Shown here: positions 1 to 8,195 of the stretch, one piece after another
Numbering within the stretch: position 1 is the stretch's first letter
Layout: every line of letters starts with the position of its first letter
Source of the DNA: Porticoccaceae bacterium
GTDB taxonomy: Bacteria > Pseudomonadota > Gammaproteobacteria > Pseudomonadales > Porticoccaceae
Direction: 5' to 3'
NCBI GenBank assembly: GCA_023228865.1
Contig: JALOAH010000002.1
Coordinates: 1-64,000, forward strand
Length of the DNA: 64,000 bases
Notes under the pieces: model-generated
Database searches by the model: none
The model's input: the letters and a program-made list of their open reading frames with translations, nothing else
Told to the model about the DNA's origin: nothing
Program-made: the position numbers and the translations under genes

Positions 1-2
1 CG

Positions 3-73
3 CTTTTATCAACCTGACGACACAGATTGTCAGGTTGATAAAAGTAGGCGCCTACACCTGAGATGTATCAGGT
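3..73. repeat. Three adjoining inverted repeats at the left edge
   Basis: A perfect 16-bp inverted repeat (3-18 with 29-44, 10-nt loop) is followed directly by a 12-bp palindrome (44-55, GTAGGCGCCTAC) and a 6-bp inverted repeat (56-61 with 68-73, ACCTGA/TCAGGT). The last one overlaps the stop codon of the minus-strand SDR gene. No T-run follows any of the stems on either strand, so a simple intrinsic terminator is not the obvious reading. The structure may continue to the left of the window. Confidence 0.6.
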
Positions 74-829
74 CGCAGTCCAGCCACCATCCACGGCAAT
101 ATCGGCACCGGTCATGTAGGAGGATGCGTCAGACGCCAAAAAAGCGACAGCCTCGGCGACTTCTTCCGGATATCCGGGTCTGTCCATAAGGGTAGTGCCG
201 AGAGCGGTTTTGACAAATTCCGGATCTTTCATTAATTCTTCATTTAATGTGGTTTTCACCAAGCCGGGATGGATGGCGTTGACGCGTATATGGTATTGAA
301 CATAATCGAGGGCACAGGTTTTTGTGAATATTTTCACTGCCGCTTTTGAAGCACTGTAAAGGGATAAATTGGGCATGACACCTTTGGCACTGCTGGACGA
401 AGAAATATTGACAATTGAGCCACCACCGGCATTTTTCATGGTGGCAAGAATATGCTTACAGCCAAGAAATGTTCCTTTTACATTGACGTCAAAGACAAAA
501 TAAAAATCTTCCACAGTGGCTTCGTTGACAGGCTTTACCGTGGCAACACCGGCATTGTTGATCAGCACATTGACATCACCAAAAGCGTTGTTTGCCGCGC
601 TGATGGTATTTTTCCAGCTGTTTTCATCGCTGACATTGTGATTGACATAAATAGCTCTTCCGCCTTTATTGGTAATTTCAGCGGCAAGTTTTTCACCACT
701 GACATCATCGATATCGGCGATAACAACAGCGCCGCCTCTTTCTGATATCAGCCTGCTGTGGGCGGCGCCCATGCCTTTGGCGCCGCCGGTGATGATGGCC
801 ACTTTTCCGTTGAGACGGGTTTTATCCAT
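68..829 (-). CDS. SDR family NAD(P)-dependent oxidoreductase
   Basis: A classical short-chain dehydrogenase of 253 residues. The Rossmann motif TGGAKGMG lies at residues 14-21, NNAG at 91-94, and the catalytic Ser of the 143-147 serine run, Tyr158 and Lys162 form the usual triad. The C-terminus ends in the family's typical TGADIAVDGG segment. The ATG is preceded by AGGAG at a 5-nt distance. The substrate cannot be read from the sequence; relatives oxidise hydroxysteroids, cyclic alcohols or sugars. It is divergent from a luciferase-like oxidoreductase across a 433-bp gap, and the two could share regulation. The family call is firm; the substrate is unknown. Confidence 0.9.
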   Translation of the reverse strand: MDKTRLNGKVAIITGGAKGMGAAHSRLISERGGAVVIADIDDVSGEKLAAEITNKGGRAIYVNHNVSDENSWKNTISAANNAFGDVNVLINNAGVATVKPVNEATVEDFYFVFDVNVKGTFLGCKHILATMKNAGGGSIVNISSSSSAKGVMPNLSLYSASKAAVKIFTKTCALDYVQYHIRVNAIHPGLVKTTLNEELMKDPEFVKTALGTTLMDRPGYPEEVAEAVAFLASDASSYMTGADIAVDGGWTAT

Positions 830-1262
830 GATTGGCTCCTATTGTCGTTAATGATTTTAGTCTTTTAAAAAATATTGGCTGCTGACACAAACTTTTATTG
901 GATATTGCAAAAATCAGGGTCTGGAATTTTTCTGATTATGGGTTTTATGCTGATTTTCGAGCCTAGCATTGAACTGCAAGATATAGGCATATCAGTTAAT
1001 TACTCGACACATAATTTTTAATGATGGCGACTTCAGTGCCGAGGGAAAACATGGTCGCATTTCCCAATGAAAAGAGGGCGGTCAGGGCAAGAGAACATCC
1101 CTGCCATGTGTCAACTCAATCGACGGCCATAAACCTGCCGCCTGGCCTGCATAAACCAAGCGCTGATTGCTTTAAACAAATAAGATGTTTATGCTGTTCG
1201 AGTCGCCCGTCACTCTACAGATAATGATTTTCAATCCTGTTTTTCAGTGAGGAATTCAGCCC
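830..1262. other. 433-bp divergent intergenic region
   Basis: This gap separates the SDR gene from the luciferase-like gene and should hold both promoters. It contains a small dyad GATAT-AGGC-ATATC at 980-993 that could be an operator. An open frame at 1021-1224 has no ribosome binding site and a composition unlike a protein. I see no RNA gene or terminator in it. Confidence 0.4.
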
Positions 1263-2360
1263 ATGAAAGTGTCAGCCCGTCTTGAAGTAGGTCTTTTCGA
1301 TGTCGCCCAGCGGGGCCAGATTCTCGGTTCTATCTACTCCCAGCCCCCGGCGGAAAACTCCCCCCTCCACAACCCCAGTGTGGCGGACGTAGGTGCGCTC
1401 GCCGCCCAGCTTGAAGCCGCAGGTTTTGACGGCGCCTATACGGTGGAAACCGCCCACGATGTCTTTTTCCCCCTGGCGTTAGCTTCTCAAACCAGCAATC
1501 TTTCACTGTCGACCAGTGCCGCCATCGCCTTTCCCCGCAGCCCTATGCATGTGGCTCACCAGGCCTATGATTTGATGCTGTTGTCGAAAGGCAAGTTTTC
1601 CCTCGGCCTTGGCTCCCAGGTCAAACAGGTTAACGAGCGCTACTACAGCGTGCCCTGGGGCAAGCCGGTGGAGAGAATGCGGGATTACGTTCTGGCACTG
1701 AAGGCCATCTGGCGCTGTTGGCAGGAGGGCGTTCCCCTGCGCCACGAGGGTGATTTTTTTCAGATCAGTTTTATGAACCCGCTGTTTAATCCCGGCCCCA
1801 ATCCCTATGGCGTACCGCCGGTACTGCTGGGCGCCCTCGGCCCCAAAATGACCCAGATGACGGCAGAAGTGGCCGACGGCATTTTGATTCACCCCCTCAG
1901 CACGGAGCGGTTTGTCCGCGAAAAAATGGTTCCCGCCATCGAGCGCGGCCTCGAGATCAGCAATCGCGCCTGGGACGATTTTGAGGTGGTACCCATGACA
2001 CTCATCGCCGCTGGCCGCAACGAAGCGGAGCAGGCGGTGGCTGATGCTGGCGTTGCCGCAATTATTGCTTTTTATGCCTCGACCCCGGCCTATCAGCCCA
2101 TTATGGAGCTGGAGGGACTTGAGGGTTTGCAGACAGAGCTCAACGCCCTGGCGAAAAAAGGCCGCTGGAGCGATATGGCCGCGCTCATCGATCTGGACAT
2201 TTTAAACCGCTTTGCCATTCGCGGCGCACCCGCTGAGATCGGCACCCTGGTGGCGCAACGTTTTGGCGATCTCGCCAATAGGGTTAACAGCTACCTTCCC
2301 TACGCCGCCAGCCTCGATTTGCTGGGTGAAGTTGCCCGCTCGTTCCACAGTGCCGATTAA
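1263..2360 (+). CDS. LLM class (luciferase-like) flavin-dependent oxidoreductase
   Basis: A 365-residue TIM-barrel protein of the bacterial luciferase superfamily, closest by eye to the group of 'F420-dependent' LLM oxidoreductases described from mycobacteria. Diagnostic segments are GFDGAYTVETAHD near residue 54, KFSLGLGSQV near 110 and the helix around PVERMRDYVLALKAIW near 140. The start is supported by GAGGAATT eight bases upstream. Members use FMNH2 or F420; the cofactor cannot be told from sequence alone, and F420 would be unusual here, so flavin is the safer guess. It may share a promoter region with the divergent SDR gene. The substrate is unknown. Confidence 0.85.
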   Translation: MKVSARLEVGLFDVAQRGQILGSIYSQPPAENSPLHNPSVADVGALAAQLEAAGFDGAYTVETAHDVFFPLALASQTSNLSLSTSAAIAFPRSPMHVAHQAYDLMLLSKGKFSLGLGSQVKQVNERYYSVPWGKPVERMRDYVLALKAIWRCWQEGVPLRHEGDFFQISFMNPLFNPGPNPYGVPPVLLGALGPKMTQMTAEVADGILIHPLSTERFVREKMVPAIERGLEISNRAWDDFEVVPMTLIAAGRNEAEQAVADAGVAAIIAFYASTPAYQPIMELEGLEGLQTELNALAKKGRWSDMAALIDLDILNRFAIRGAPAEIGTLVAQRFGDLANRVNSYLPYAASLDLLGEVARSFHSAD

Positions 2361-2470
2361 GCCTGGCGACACTAGCCCGGAAATTGCGGAATTTTGGCCA
2401 GCAACTGGCGCAATATTCGCGCTAGTGTTGCTTCAATTTGCTATTGCCTGCCATGAAGAATTTTCAGACA

Positions 2471-2533
2471 TCGCCAGCAGGGCTGGCTCCTACCGAATAA
2501 TCATTTATTTGTAGGAGCCAGCCCTGCTGGCGA
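2471..2533. repeat. REP doublet (REPIN-like) with 23-bp perfect arms
   Basis: Arms 2471-2493 and 2511-2533 are perfect reverse complements around a 17-nt AT-rich loop. Each arm reads outward as GTAGGAGC-CAGCCC-TGCTGGCGA, which follows the Pseudomonas REP pattern GTRGGAGCnnGCnnGCnnGCGA. It sits between two convergent genes, the usual REP location. It could also act as a strong bidirectional mRNA stem. A related single copy lies at 23832-23861. Confidence 0.85.
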
Positions 2534-2589
2534 TGGTGTCTCCATAAGAAAAAATCAAACTGCAAGAAATGCGCTTATCATAGCAGCCT

Positions 2590-3795
2590 TCACTGCGCTT
2601 CCCGGAGAAGGGCGTCAACCACATCCCGGTCGGGAAAGCCGTCACTGATGCGCCCGGTATCTTTCTGGTAAGCGCTCAGCGCCCTGCGGGTACCGGAACC
2701 GAAAACACCGTCCGGCTCGCCGGCATCGTAACCTTTTTCATTCAGTACCATTTGCAGGCGCAGCACGTCAGCCCGCGCCAATGGCTGCTGATCCGGAGGC
2801 GGCGGCCGCCGCAGACCGGTGCCGCCCGCAATGCGGTCTGCCAGCAAACCCACCGACAGGGCGTAGGACTCGGAGCGATTCCAGTTCATGATAATGGCGA
2901 AATTGTCATAGACAATAAACGCCGGCCCGCGATGCCCGGCGGGAACCAGAATACTGCCCTTGACATCTGTCGCAGGCAGAGGGGTGTCATCCGCCAGGCG
3001 CACGCCGAGGCCAATCCACTCTTTGAGGGTTCGCGCATTTTTTCTGCCCGCCAGAGCGTAATCAAAAGTCACCGGCAGAATCACCTCGCGCCCCCAGCGG
3101 AAACCTTCCTGCCAACCGAGGTGATTGAGAAAATTGGCGCCAGAGGCGAGGGCATCTTTTTCGCTGCGCCATAAATCGGTGCGGCCATCGCCGTCGCCGT
3201 CGACGGCAAAGCGAATATAGTTGGAAGGCATAAACTGGGTATGACCCACAGCTCCCGCCCAGGAACCGCGCATTTGCTTGGGCTCCAGAGACTCTCTGTC
3301 CATTACCCTCAAGGCTGTGAGAAATTCCGTGGTAAAAAAATCGCTACGGCGGGGATCGCAGGCGAGGGTAGCCAGCGAATCCAGGGTCGGCATATTGCCC
3401 AGATAGCCGCCATAGTTGGTTTCCAGCCCCCAAAAAGCCACCAGGTACTGGCCGGGAACACCGTACTGTGCAGTGAGTTGATCGAGAAAGGTGCGGTGAC
3501 GGGTGTACATTTCCCGACCGCGACGAATGCGATCTTCGGAAACGCGGGTTTTGAGGTAGTCGCCAAACGTCTGGGCGAATTCAGGCTGTTTGCGATCCAG
3601 TTCGAGAACCCGTTGCTGTTGCTCCATGGCGGCGACGGTGGTCACGGCCTTCGCCGACAAATTCTGCTGACGAGCCTGCTGCTGGAGTTTGGCCAGACAG
3701 GACTGGAATTCTGTGCCGGCGCTCTCGGCCTGAGCGGCCGCCAGGGATGCGGTCAGAAAAGCGGTAACGGCAAAAAAAGACATGCTGATTTTCAA
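2590..3795 (-). CDS. Membrane-associated lytic murein transglycosylase, MltB type
   Basis: A periplasmic enzyme that cleaves the MurNAc-GlcNAc bond of peptidoglycan. It has a short hydrophobic signal segment, an SLT_2 (MltB/Slt35) catalytic domain over most of its length with catalytic Glu125 in FWGLETNYGGYLG, the FMPSNYIRFAVDGDGDG segment, and a C-terminal PG_binding_1 domain (last ~60 residues). The frame stays open far upstream, but that part overlaps the LysR gene. I chose TTG at 3795, which gives a signal peptide with a lysine at position 2; ATG at 3783 is the alternative. No lipobox is seen, so it is probably soluble or loosely attached. It sits downstream of, and in the same direction as, the LysR gene. 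Confidence 0.88.
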   Translation of the reverse strand: MKISMSFFAVTAFLTASLAAAQAESAGTEFQSCLAKLQQQARQQNLSAKAVTTVAAMEQQQRVLELDRKQPEFAQTFGDYLKTRVSEDRIRRGREMYTRHRTFLDQLTAQYGVPGQYLVAFWGLETNYGGYLGNMPTLDSLATLACDPRRSDFFTTEFLTALRVMDRESLEPKQMRGSWAGAVGHTQFMPSNYIRFAVDGDGDGRTDLWRSEKDALASGANFLNHLGWQEGFRWGREVILPVTFDYALAGRKNARTLKEWIGLGVRLADDTPLPATDVKGSILVPAGHRGPAFIVYDNFAIIMNWNRSESYALSVGLLADRIAGGTGLRRPPPPDQQPLARADVLRLQMVLNEKGYDAGEPDGVFGSGTRRALSAYQKDTGRISDGFPDRDVVDALLREAQ

Positions 3796-3938
3796 AATAC
3801 GGCGCTCACAGGGGCTGACGGGTTTCGAACATTTTACCCCCACTGCACGGTATGAGCGAATCCCCCGGGGATGAAATTTATTGCCAGCCGCAAAGGGATA
3901 AAGACGGAAGCGCCAGCGCAATGATGGCAGCGGCATTT

Positions 3939-4889
3939 TCAGCCGTCCGCATTCAGCACGGTGCCGAGGCGCTGCTTGATAATTTCGCGAAAATCCGCCG
4001 CCAACTGCCGGTAAAACACGCGGTTGGGCGCCGCTGCCCGCCACACCATGCCGTGCTGGCGCAGAATGGGAATATTTTTCAGCTCGCAAACGTGGAGTGC
4101 TTCGGGATGGTGCAATTCAGAGTGAACATAGAGTGCCGGTAAAAATGCCACCCCCAGTCCCATCACCACCATCTGCCTCAACGTATCCAGGCTGGTGCCT
4201 TCAAAATCCCGCTGCACCACCGCCCCCCAGCGCTCACAGATTTCCCGAACCTGGTGGTGAAAGTGATGATGCTCTTCAAGGGTGAGGACTTTTTCGCCAC
4301 GAAGCTTTGATGCTGTCAGACTTTTTATGCCGGCAAAACGGTGTTCGGCGGGAACCACAAATTTAAGGGCTTCGGTAAACAGCGGCTCAACGGACAACTG
4401 GGCATGGGATACGGGTAGGGGGACAAGCGCCAGATCATAAAGCCCTTCCTCCAGATCTTTAAGCAAAATCCTGGGGGCGGCTTCGCGCACATAGAGTTTT
4501 AATTTGTGGTGGCGCTTGTGGAGTTCCGGCAGCACATGGGGCAGCAAATAAGGTCCCACTGTGGGTGGAATTCCCAGCCGATAGGTGGCCTGACGACCAT
4601 CGGCGAGCTTGGTGACAACCTCGTCAAACCCTTGCATGGACAGCAATACCTGACGCGCCGCCGGCAGTAATTCCCGACCTGCCGGAGACAGTCGTGTCCC
4701 GGCGCGGGAACGTTCAAACAGCGCCAGATTGATGGTATTTTCAAGGGCGACGATTTGCGCTGTAAGCGCTGGCTGGCTGATGCCCAGCTCCTCGGCGGCA
4801 CGCCGATAACTGGACAATTTTGCCACGGTAACAAAATAGTTGAGCTGGTTAATACTGGGGATTTTGGTTTTTAACTTCGCGATGGCCAT
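3939..4889 (-). CDS. LysR family transcriptional regulator
   Basis: A 316-residue LysR-type regulator with an N-terminal winged helix-turn-helix (residues about 12-70, including YRRAAEELGISQPALTAQI) and a C-terminal periplasmic-binding-like effector domain. The ATG is preceded by AGGA five bases away. It is transcribed divergently from the carbonic anhydrase/SulP pair and a T-N11-A box lies just upstream of its start (4897-4917). By LysR convention it should therefore control that pair, perhaps in response to inorganic carbon. The effector is not visible; similarity to CynR or CbbR-type regulators would fit the context but is inference. Confidence 0.9.
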   Translation of the reverse strand: MAIAKLKTKIPSINQLNYFVTVAKLSSYRRAAEELGISQPALTAQIVALENTINLALFERSRAGTRLSPAGRELLPAARQVLLSMQGFDEVVTKLADGRQATYRLGIPPTVGPYLLPHVLPELHKRHHKLKLYVREAAPRILLKDLEEGLYDLALVPLPVSHAQLSVEPLFTEALKFVVPAEHRFAGIKSLTASKLRGEKVLTLEEHHHFHHQVREICERWGAVVQRDFEGTSLDTLRQMVVMGLGVAFLPALYVHSELHHPEALHVCELKNIPILRQHGMVWRAAAPNRVFYRQLAADFREIIKQRLGTVLNADG

Positions 4890-4896
4890 GATTATC

Positions 4897-4917
4897 CTGA
4901 TAACAATAGATGATCAG
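4897..4917. promoter_or_regulatory. LysR-type T-N11-A operator
   Basis: CTGAT-N11-ATCAG forms an interrupted dyad with the T-N11-A core typical of LysR binding sites. It lies 8 bp upstream of the lysR start and about 100 bp before the carbonic anhydrase start. A second overlapping dyad, TTATC-CT-GATAA, is at 4892-4903. Confidence 0.55.
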
Positions 4918-5015
4918 CACATTGTATACACTTTTATTAGGCTATCAAAGAAAATGGATTGCCCAGTTGCCAAAGACTGGTAACACAACTTTAAACGACC
5001 TATTCAGGAGCAACC

Positions 5016-5690
5016 ATGGAACACGTCATATCCGGTGTCGCCAAATTTCAGCGCGAGGTTTTTCCAGAACGAAAGGAAGCCTTTCAAAAGCTTGCCAACG
5101 GACAAAATCCCGAAGTGCTGTTCATCACCTGTGCAGATTCCCGCATTGATCCCGGCATGGTCACCCAGACCGAGCCGGGAGATTTATTTATCTGTCGCAA
5201 TGCGGGCAATGTGGTGCCACCCCACAGCAATCAGACAGGCAGCATGTCTGCCTCCATCGAGTTTGCGGTAGCAGCCCTTGGGGTTTCCCATATTGTCGTC
5301 TGCGGACATACCGACTGCGGCGCCATTAAAGGGGCAATTTCACCGGAAAGCCTCGAAGGCCTGCCCCATGTCCAGACCTGGCTGGGACACTGCCGCGCCG
5401 CCCGCGAAGTGGTTCGCGAGCGCCATGGCGAAGTTCACAAGGGACACCTCGACGAAGTCACCAGAGAAAATGTTTTGCTGCAGCTACAACACCTCAAAAC
5501 CCACCCCGCGGTTGCCGCCAAGCTCGCCAATGGCCGCATCAGCCTGCACGGCTGGATGTACAACATCGCCAATGGCGAGGTACTTTGCTACAACGAAACA
5601 AGCGGCCGCTTTGAGGTGATGTCTCAACATTACCGCAAACTGTTCAACAGCGCGGCCATTACAGACAAACAGCTGCGAGGTGCCCTGTGA
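5016..5690 (+). CDS. Beta-class carbonic anhydrase
   Basis: A zinc enzyme interconverting CO2 and bicarbonate, 224 residues. The zinc ligands are visible: Cys39 with the catalytic Asp41/Arg43 dyad in TCADSR, and His98 and Cys101 in GHTDCGAIKG. The ATG follows AGGAGCAACC. Its TGA overlaps the GTG of the SulP transporter (GTGA), so the two are translationally coupled. This pairing suggests that bicarbonate taken up by the transporter is converted, or that the anhydrase supplies bicarbonate. It is divergent from a LysR regulator. The family is certain; the physiological role is inferred from context. Confidence 0.95.
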   Translation: MEHVISGVAKFQREVFPERKEAFQKLANGQNPEVLFITCADSRIDPGMVTQTEPGDLFICRNAGNVVPPHSNQTGSMSASIEFAVAALGVSHIVVCGHTDCGAIKGAISPESLEGLPHVQTWLGHCRAAREVVRERHGEVHKGHLDEVTRENVLLQLQHLKTHPAVAAKLANGRISLHGWMYNIANGEVLCYNETSGRFEVMSQHYRKLFNSAAITDKQLRGAL

Positions 5691-7324
5691 ATAAAGACCA
5701 GCCGTCCCTGCGCGGTGATATCACCGGGGGTATTACCGCGGGGGTGGTCGCCCTGCCTCTGGCGTTGGCATTGGGGGTGGCCTCCGGTCTCGGCCCCATG
5801 GCCGGTCTTTACGGCGCTATTTGCGTGGGCTTTTTCGCCGCCATTTTCGGCGGCACACCCTCGCAGATTTCCGGACCCACCGGCCCCATGGTGGTTGTGG
5901 TCGCCGGGCTGTTTGCCAGCCTGTCCGGCGACACCGCACTAATCTTTACAGCTATTGTCCTCGCCGGCCTGTTCCAGATTACCTTTGGCTTGATGGGGCT
6001 TGGCCACTATATTCGCCTGGTTCCCTACCCGGTCATTTCCGGGTTTATGACCGGTATCGGGGTTATTATTATCATTCTGCAGCTGGGTCCCCTGCTCGGT
6101 CACGAATCACCGGGGAGCACCCTGGGCGCCCTGGGTTATCTGCCCAATGCGGTTTCAGACATTCATATTACCAACCTGCTGCTGGGTCTGGGAGCGCTGG
6201 CGCTGGTCTATCTGTGGCCATCCAGCTGGGGGAAATACCTGCCATCGCCGCTGGCCGCATTGATTTTGGGCACTCTTTTGGCGTTTTTTCTTCTCGATGT
6301 GCCCGTGCTCGGCGATATTCCCACCGGATTACCCAGCCTGCACTGGCCTGTGTTTGCCGGTCAGGAAAAAATGCTGCTGGTGATTGAGGCGGCATTTATT
6401 CTCGCGCTGCTGGGGGCAATCGACAGCCTGCTCACTTCCCTAGTGGCCGACAATATGACCCGCAAACGCCACAACAGCAACCGGGAATTGGTTGGCCAGG
6501 GAATCGGCAATACCGTGGCGGGTCTGCTGGGCGGCGTCGCCGGCGCTGGCGCCACCATGCGCACCGTGGTCAACATTCGCTCCGGCGGCAATACCCGCAG
6601 ATCCGGCGCCATCCACGCTGTTGTGCTCCTCGCCATCGTCCTCGGTCTCGGCCCTCTGGCGGCCAATATTCCCCTCGCCGTGCTGGCGGGAATACTGGTG
6701 AAAGTGGGCATGGATATTGTCGACTGGAGCTACCTGAAGCGCGCCCACCAGGGGCCGCGCTGGGATCTCCTGCTGATGGCTCTCGTGCTCGGCCTGACGG
6801 TTTTTGTCAATCTGATTACTGCGGTCGCCGTGGGCGTGGTGCTGGCCGCCCTGGCATTTGTAAAACAGGTGGCGAAACTTCAGATCGACAACCTCAGAAA
6901 CCTGCCGGAACACCTGGATTCCCCCGAAGAGAAAACCCTGCTTAAAGAAAGTCGCGGCCGCATTATTCTGTTTGAATTTACCGGCCCTCTCAGCTTTGGC
7001 GCCGCAGCGGATCTCGGCCACAGGGTGCGCGAGCACAGCGAACCCGGCACGCGCGTACTGTTGCTGGATTTTTCCCGAGTTCCATTTCTCGATGTCTCTG
7101 CCGTCATGGCGGTGGAAAACATTGCTGTCGACGCCGCAGCCAGCGGCAAACTGCTCTATTTTGTCGGAATGAGTGACGAGGTCAAAAAAGTCCTTGAAGA
7201 CATGAACGGCAGCCTGCCCTGTGACGGCGTCTTTAGCACTCGGCTCCACGCCCTGCGCACAGCCTCGGCGCAGCTCAAAAAAACAGACGACCATCATATG
7301 GGCAACGCCCTGCCAAGCACCTGA
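5687..7324 (+). CDS. SulP family inorganic anion transporter (probable bicarbonate carrier)
   Basis: A 545-residue SLC26/SulP protein: about 10-14 membrane segments in residues 10-400, with the conserved ISGPTGPMVVVVAG stretch near residue 62, and a cytoplasmic STAS domain at about 425-525 (VLLLDFSRVPFLDVSAVMAVE). It starts at GTG within the stop of the carbonic anhydrase gene. SulP proteins carry sulfate, bicarbonate or dicarboxylates; fusions and operons with carbonic anhydrase are known and favour bicarbonate, as in cyanobacterial BicA. The substrate is inferred from the neighbour only. A strong terminator follows at 7372. Confidence 0.92.
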   Translation: MNKDQPSLRGDITGGITAGVVALPLALALGVASGLGPMAGLYGAICVGFFAAIFGGTPSQISGPTGPMVVVVAGLFASLSGDTALIFTAIVLAGLFQITFGLMGLGHYIRLVPYPVISGFMTGIGVIIIILQLGPLLGHESPGSTLGALGYLPNAVSDIHITNLLLGLGALALVYLWPSSWGKYLPSPLAALILGTLLAFFLLDVPVLGDIPTGLPSLHWPVFAGQEKMLLVIEAAFILALLGAIDSLLTSLVADNMTRKRHNSNRELVGQGIGNTVAGLLGGVAGAGATMRTVVNIRSGGNTRRSGAIHAVVLLAIVLGLGPLAANIPLAVLAGILVKVGMDIVDWSYLKRAHQGPRWDLLLMALVLGLTVFVNLITAVAVGVVLAALAFVKQVAKLQIDNLRNLPEHLDSPEEKTLLKESRGRIILFEFTGPLSFGAAADLGHRVREHSEPGTRVLLLDFSRVPFLDVSAVMAVENIAVDAAASGKLLYFVGMSDEVKKVLEDMNGSLPCDGVFSTRLHALRTASAQLKKTDDHHMGNALPST

Positions 7325-7371
7325 GGGCAACAGGCGCACTTGCCGGGCTAAAAATCCCCGCTCCACCTTTG

Positions 7372-7412
7372 ATATCCGTTTATTATTTTCAATAATAAAC
7401 GGATATTTTTTT
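7372..7412 (+). terminator. Intrinsic terminator after SulP gene
   Basis: A perfect 16-bp stem (7372-7387 with 7391-7406) with a TTC loop is followed by a run of seven T. It ends the carbonic anhydrase/SulP transcript. Confidence 0.85.
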
Positions 7413-7645
7413 GGCTGCCGTGTTGAACACGGTATTGCCGAAGGGGCAAACCTTTCCGCGTATATTGCCCTGACGACACTTTGCCACCGGTTGCGCCTGT
7501 CGGTTTTGGCCGGTTCTGAGCACGCTGGCCGCGCCCACATTGCTCGCCCAAAATTGCCGCCACCGGTGAGCGGACTGGCGCAACTGCTGTGACGCAACTG
7601 TTATCATGGCAATCCCTGCAACCTTATCAACCCGCGAAGCCGACA
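7413..7645. other. Intergenic stretch upstream of the deaminase
   Basis: No convincing gene, RNA or repeat is seen. Open frames on both strands here lack ribosome binding sites. The region should contain the promoter of the deaminase gene. Confidence 0.3.
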
Positions 7646-8185
7646 ATGACAATCACCATTTCCCTGCCACCCTGGTTGCAACAGTTGAATGCGCCGCAGC
7701 ATTTTGATTCCATGGCCGCAGCCATGAAGCTGGCGATCGCCGCCGCCCGGCGCAACAGCCTCGAGGGCGGCGGACCTTTTGGCGCCGCGGTGGTCGACGA
7801 AAACCTTGAATTAGTGTCCCTGGGCGTCAATCTGGTCATACCCGCAGGATCCTCCATCTTTCACGCCGAAATGGTGGCGCTGCTGCTCGCCGAGCAAAAA
7901 CTCGGCAGCCACAGCCTTGCCGCGCGGGGAAATTTTACCCTGCTGACCAGCTGTGAACCCTGCGCCATGTGCTTTGGCGCTCTACCTTTTGCGGGAATCG
8001 CCCATGTTGTCTGTGCAGCGACCACAGCAGATGCGCAGGCAATTGGCTTTGACGAAGGCGACAAGCCTGAATGCTGGCAGGACAGCCTGAAAAAAAGAGG
8101 GATTGCCGTTACCACCGGCCTGCTGCGCAGCGACGCCGTCGCCGTGCTTGATCAGTATCGCAGCAGCGGTGGCAGGCTTTATTAG
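7646..8185 (+). CDS. Nucleoside/nucleobase deaminase (CDA superfamily)
   Basis: A zinc-dependent deaminase of 179 residues with the two hallmark motifs: H73-A-E75 (zinc ligand and proton shuttle) and P105-C-A-M-C109 (the other two zinc ligands). The family includes guanine deaminase, cytosine deaminase and TadA. The short length, and tadA normally being a separate and differently arranged gene, favour a guanine-deaminase-like enzyme of purine salvage, but the substrate is not settled. The frame also has a start at 7589; I prefer ATG 7646 because homology-like sequence begins there. Confidence 0.85.
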   Translation: MTITISLPPWLQQLNAPQHFDSMAAAMKLAIAAARRNSLEGGGPFGAAVVDENLELVSLGVNLVIPAGSSIFHAEMVALLLAEQKLGSHSLAARGNFTLLTSCEPCAMCFGALPFAGIAHVVCAATTADAQAIGFDEGDKPECWQDSLKKRGIAVTTGLLRSDAVAVLDQYRSSGGRLY

Positions 8186-8195
8186 GCCATGGGAG

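Noticed and set aside
1021..1224. Open frame of 67 codons in the SDR/LLM gap
   Set aside because: No ribosome binding site, cysteine/arginine-rich composition and no resemblance to a protein family.
3796..4089. N-terminal extension of the lytic transglycosylase
   Set aside because: It overlaps the LysR gene and encodes no signal peptide-like or conserved sequence.
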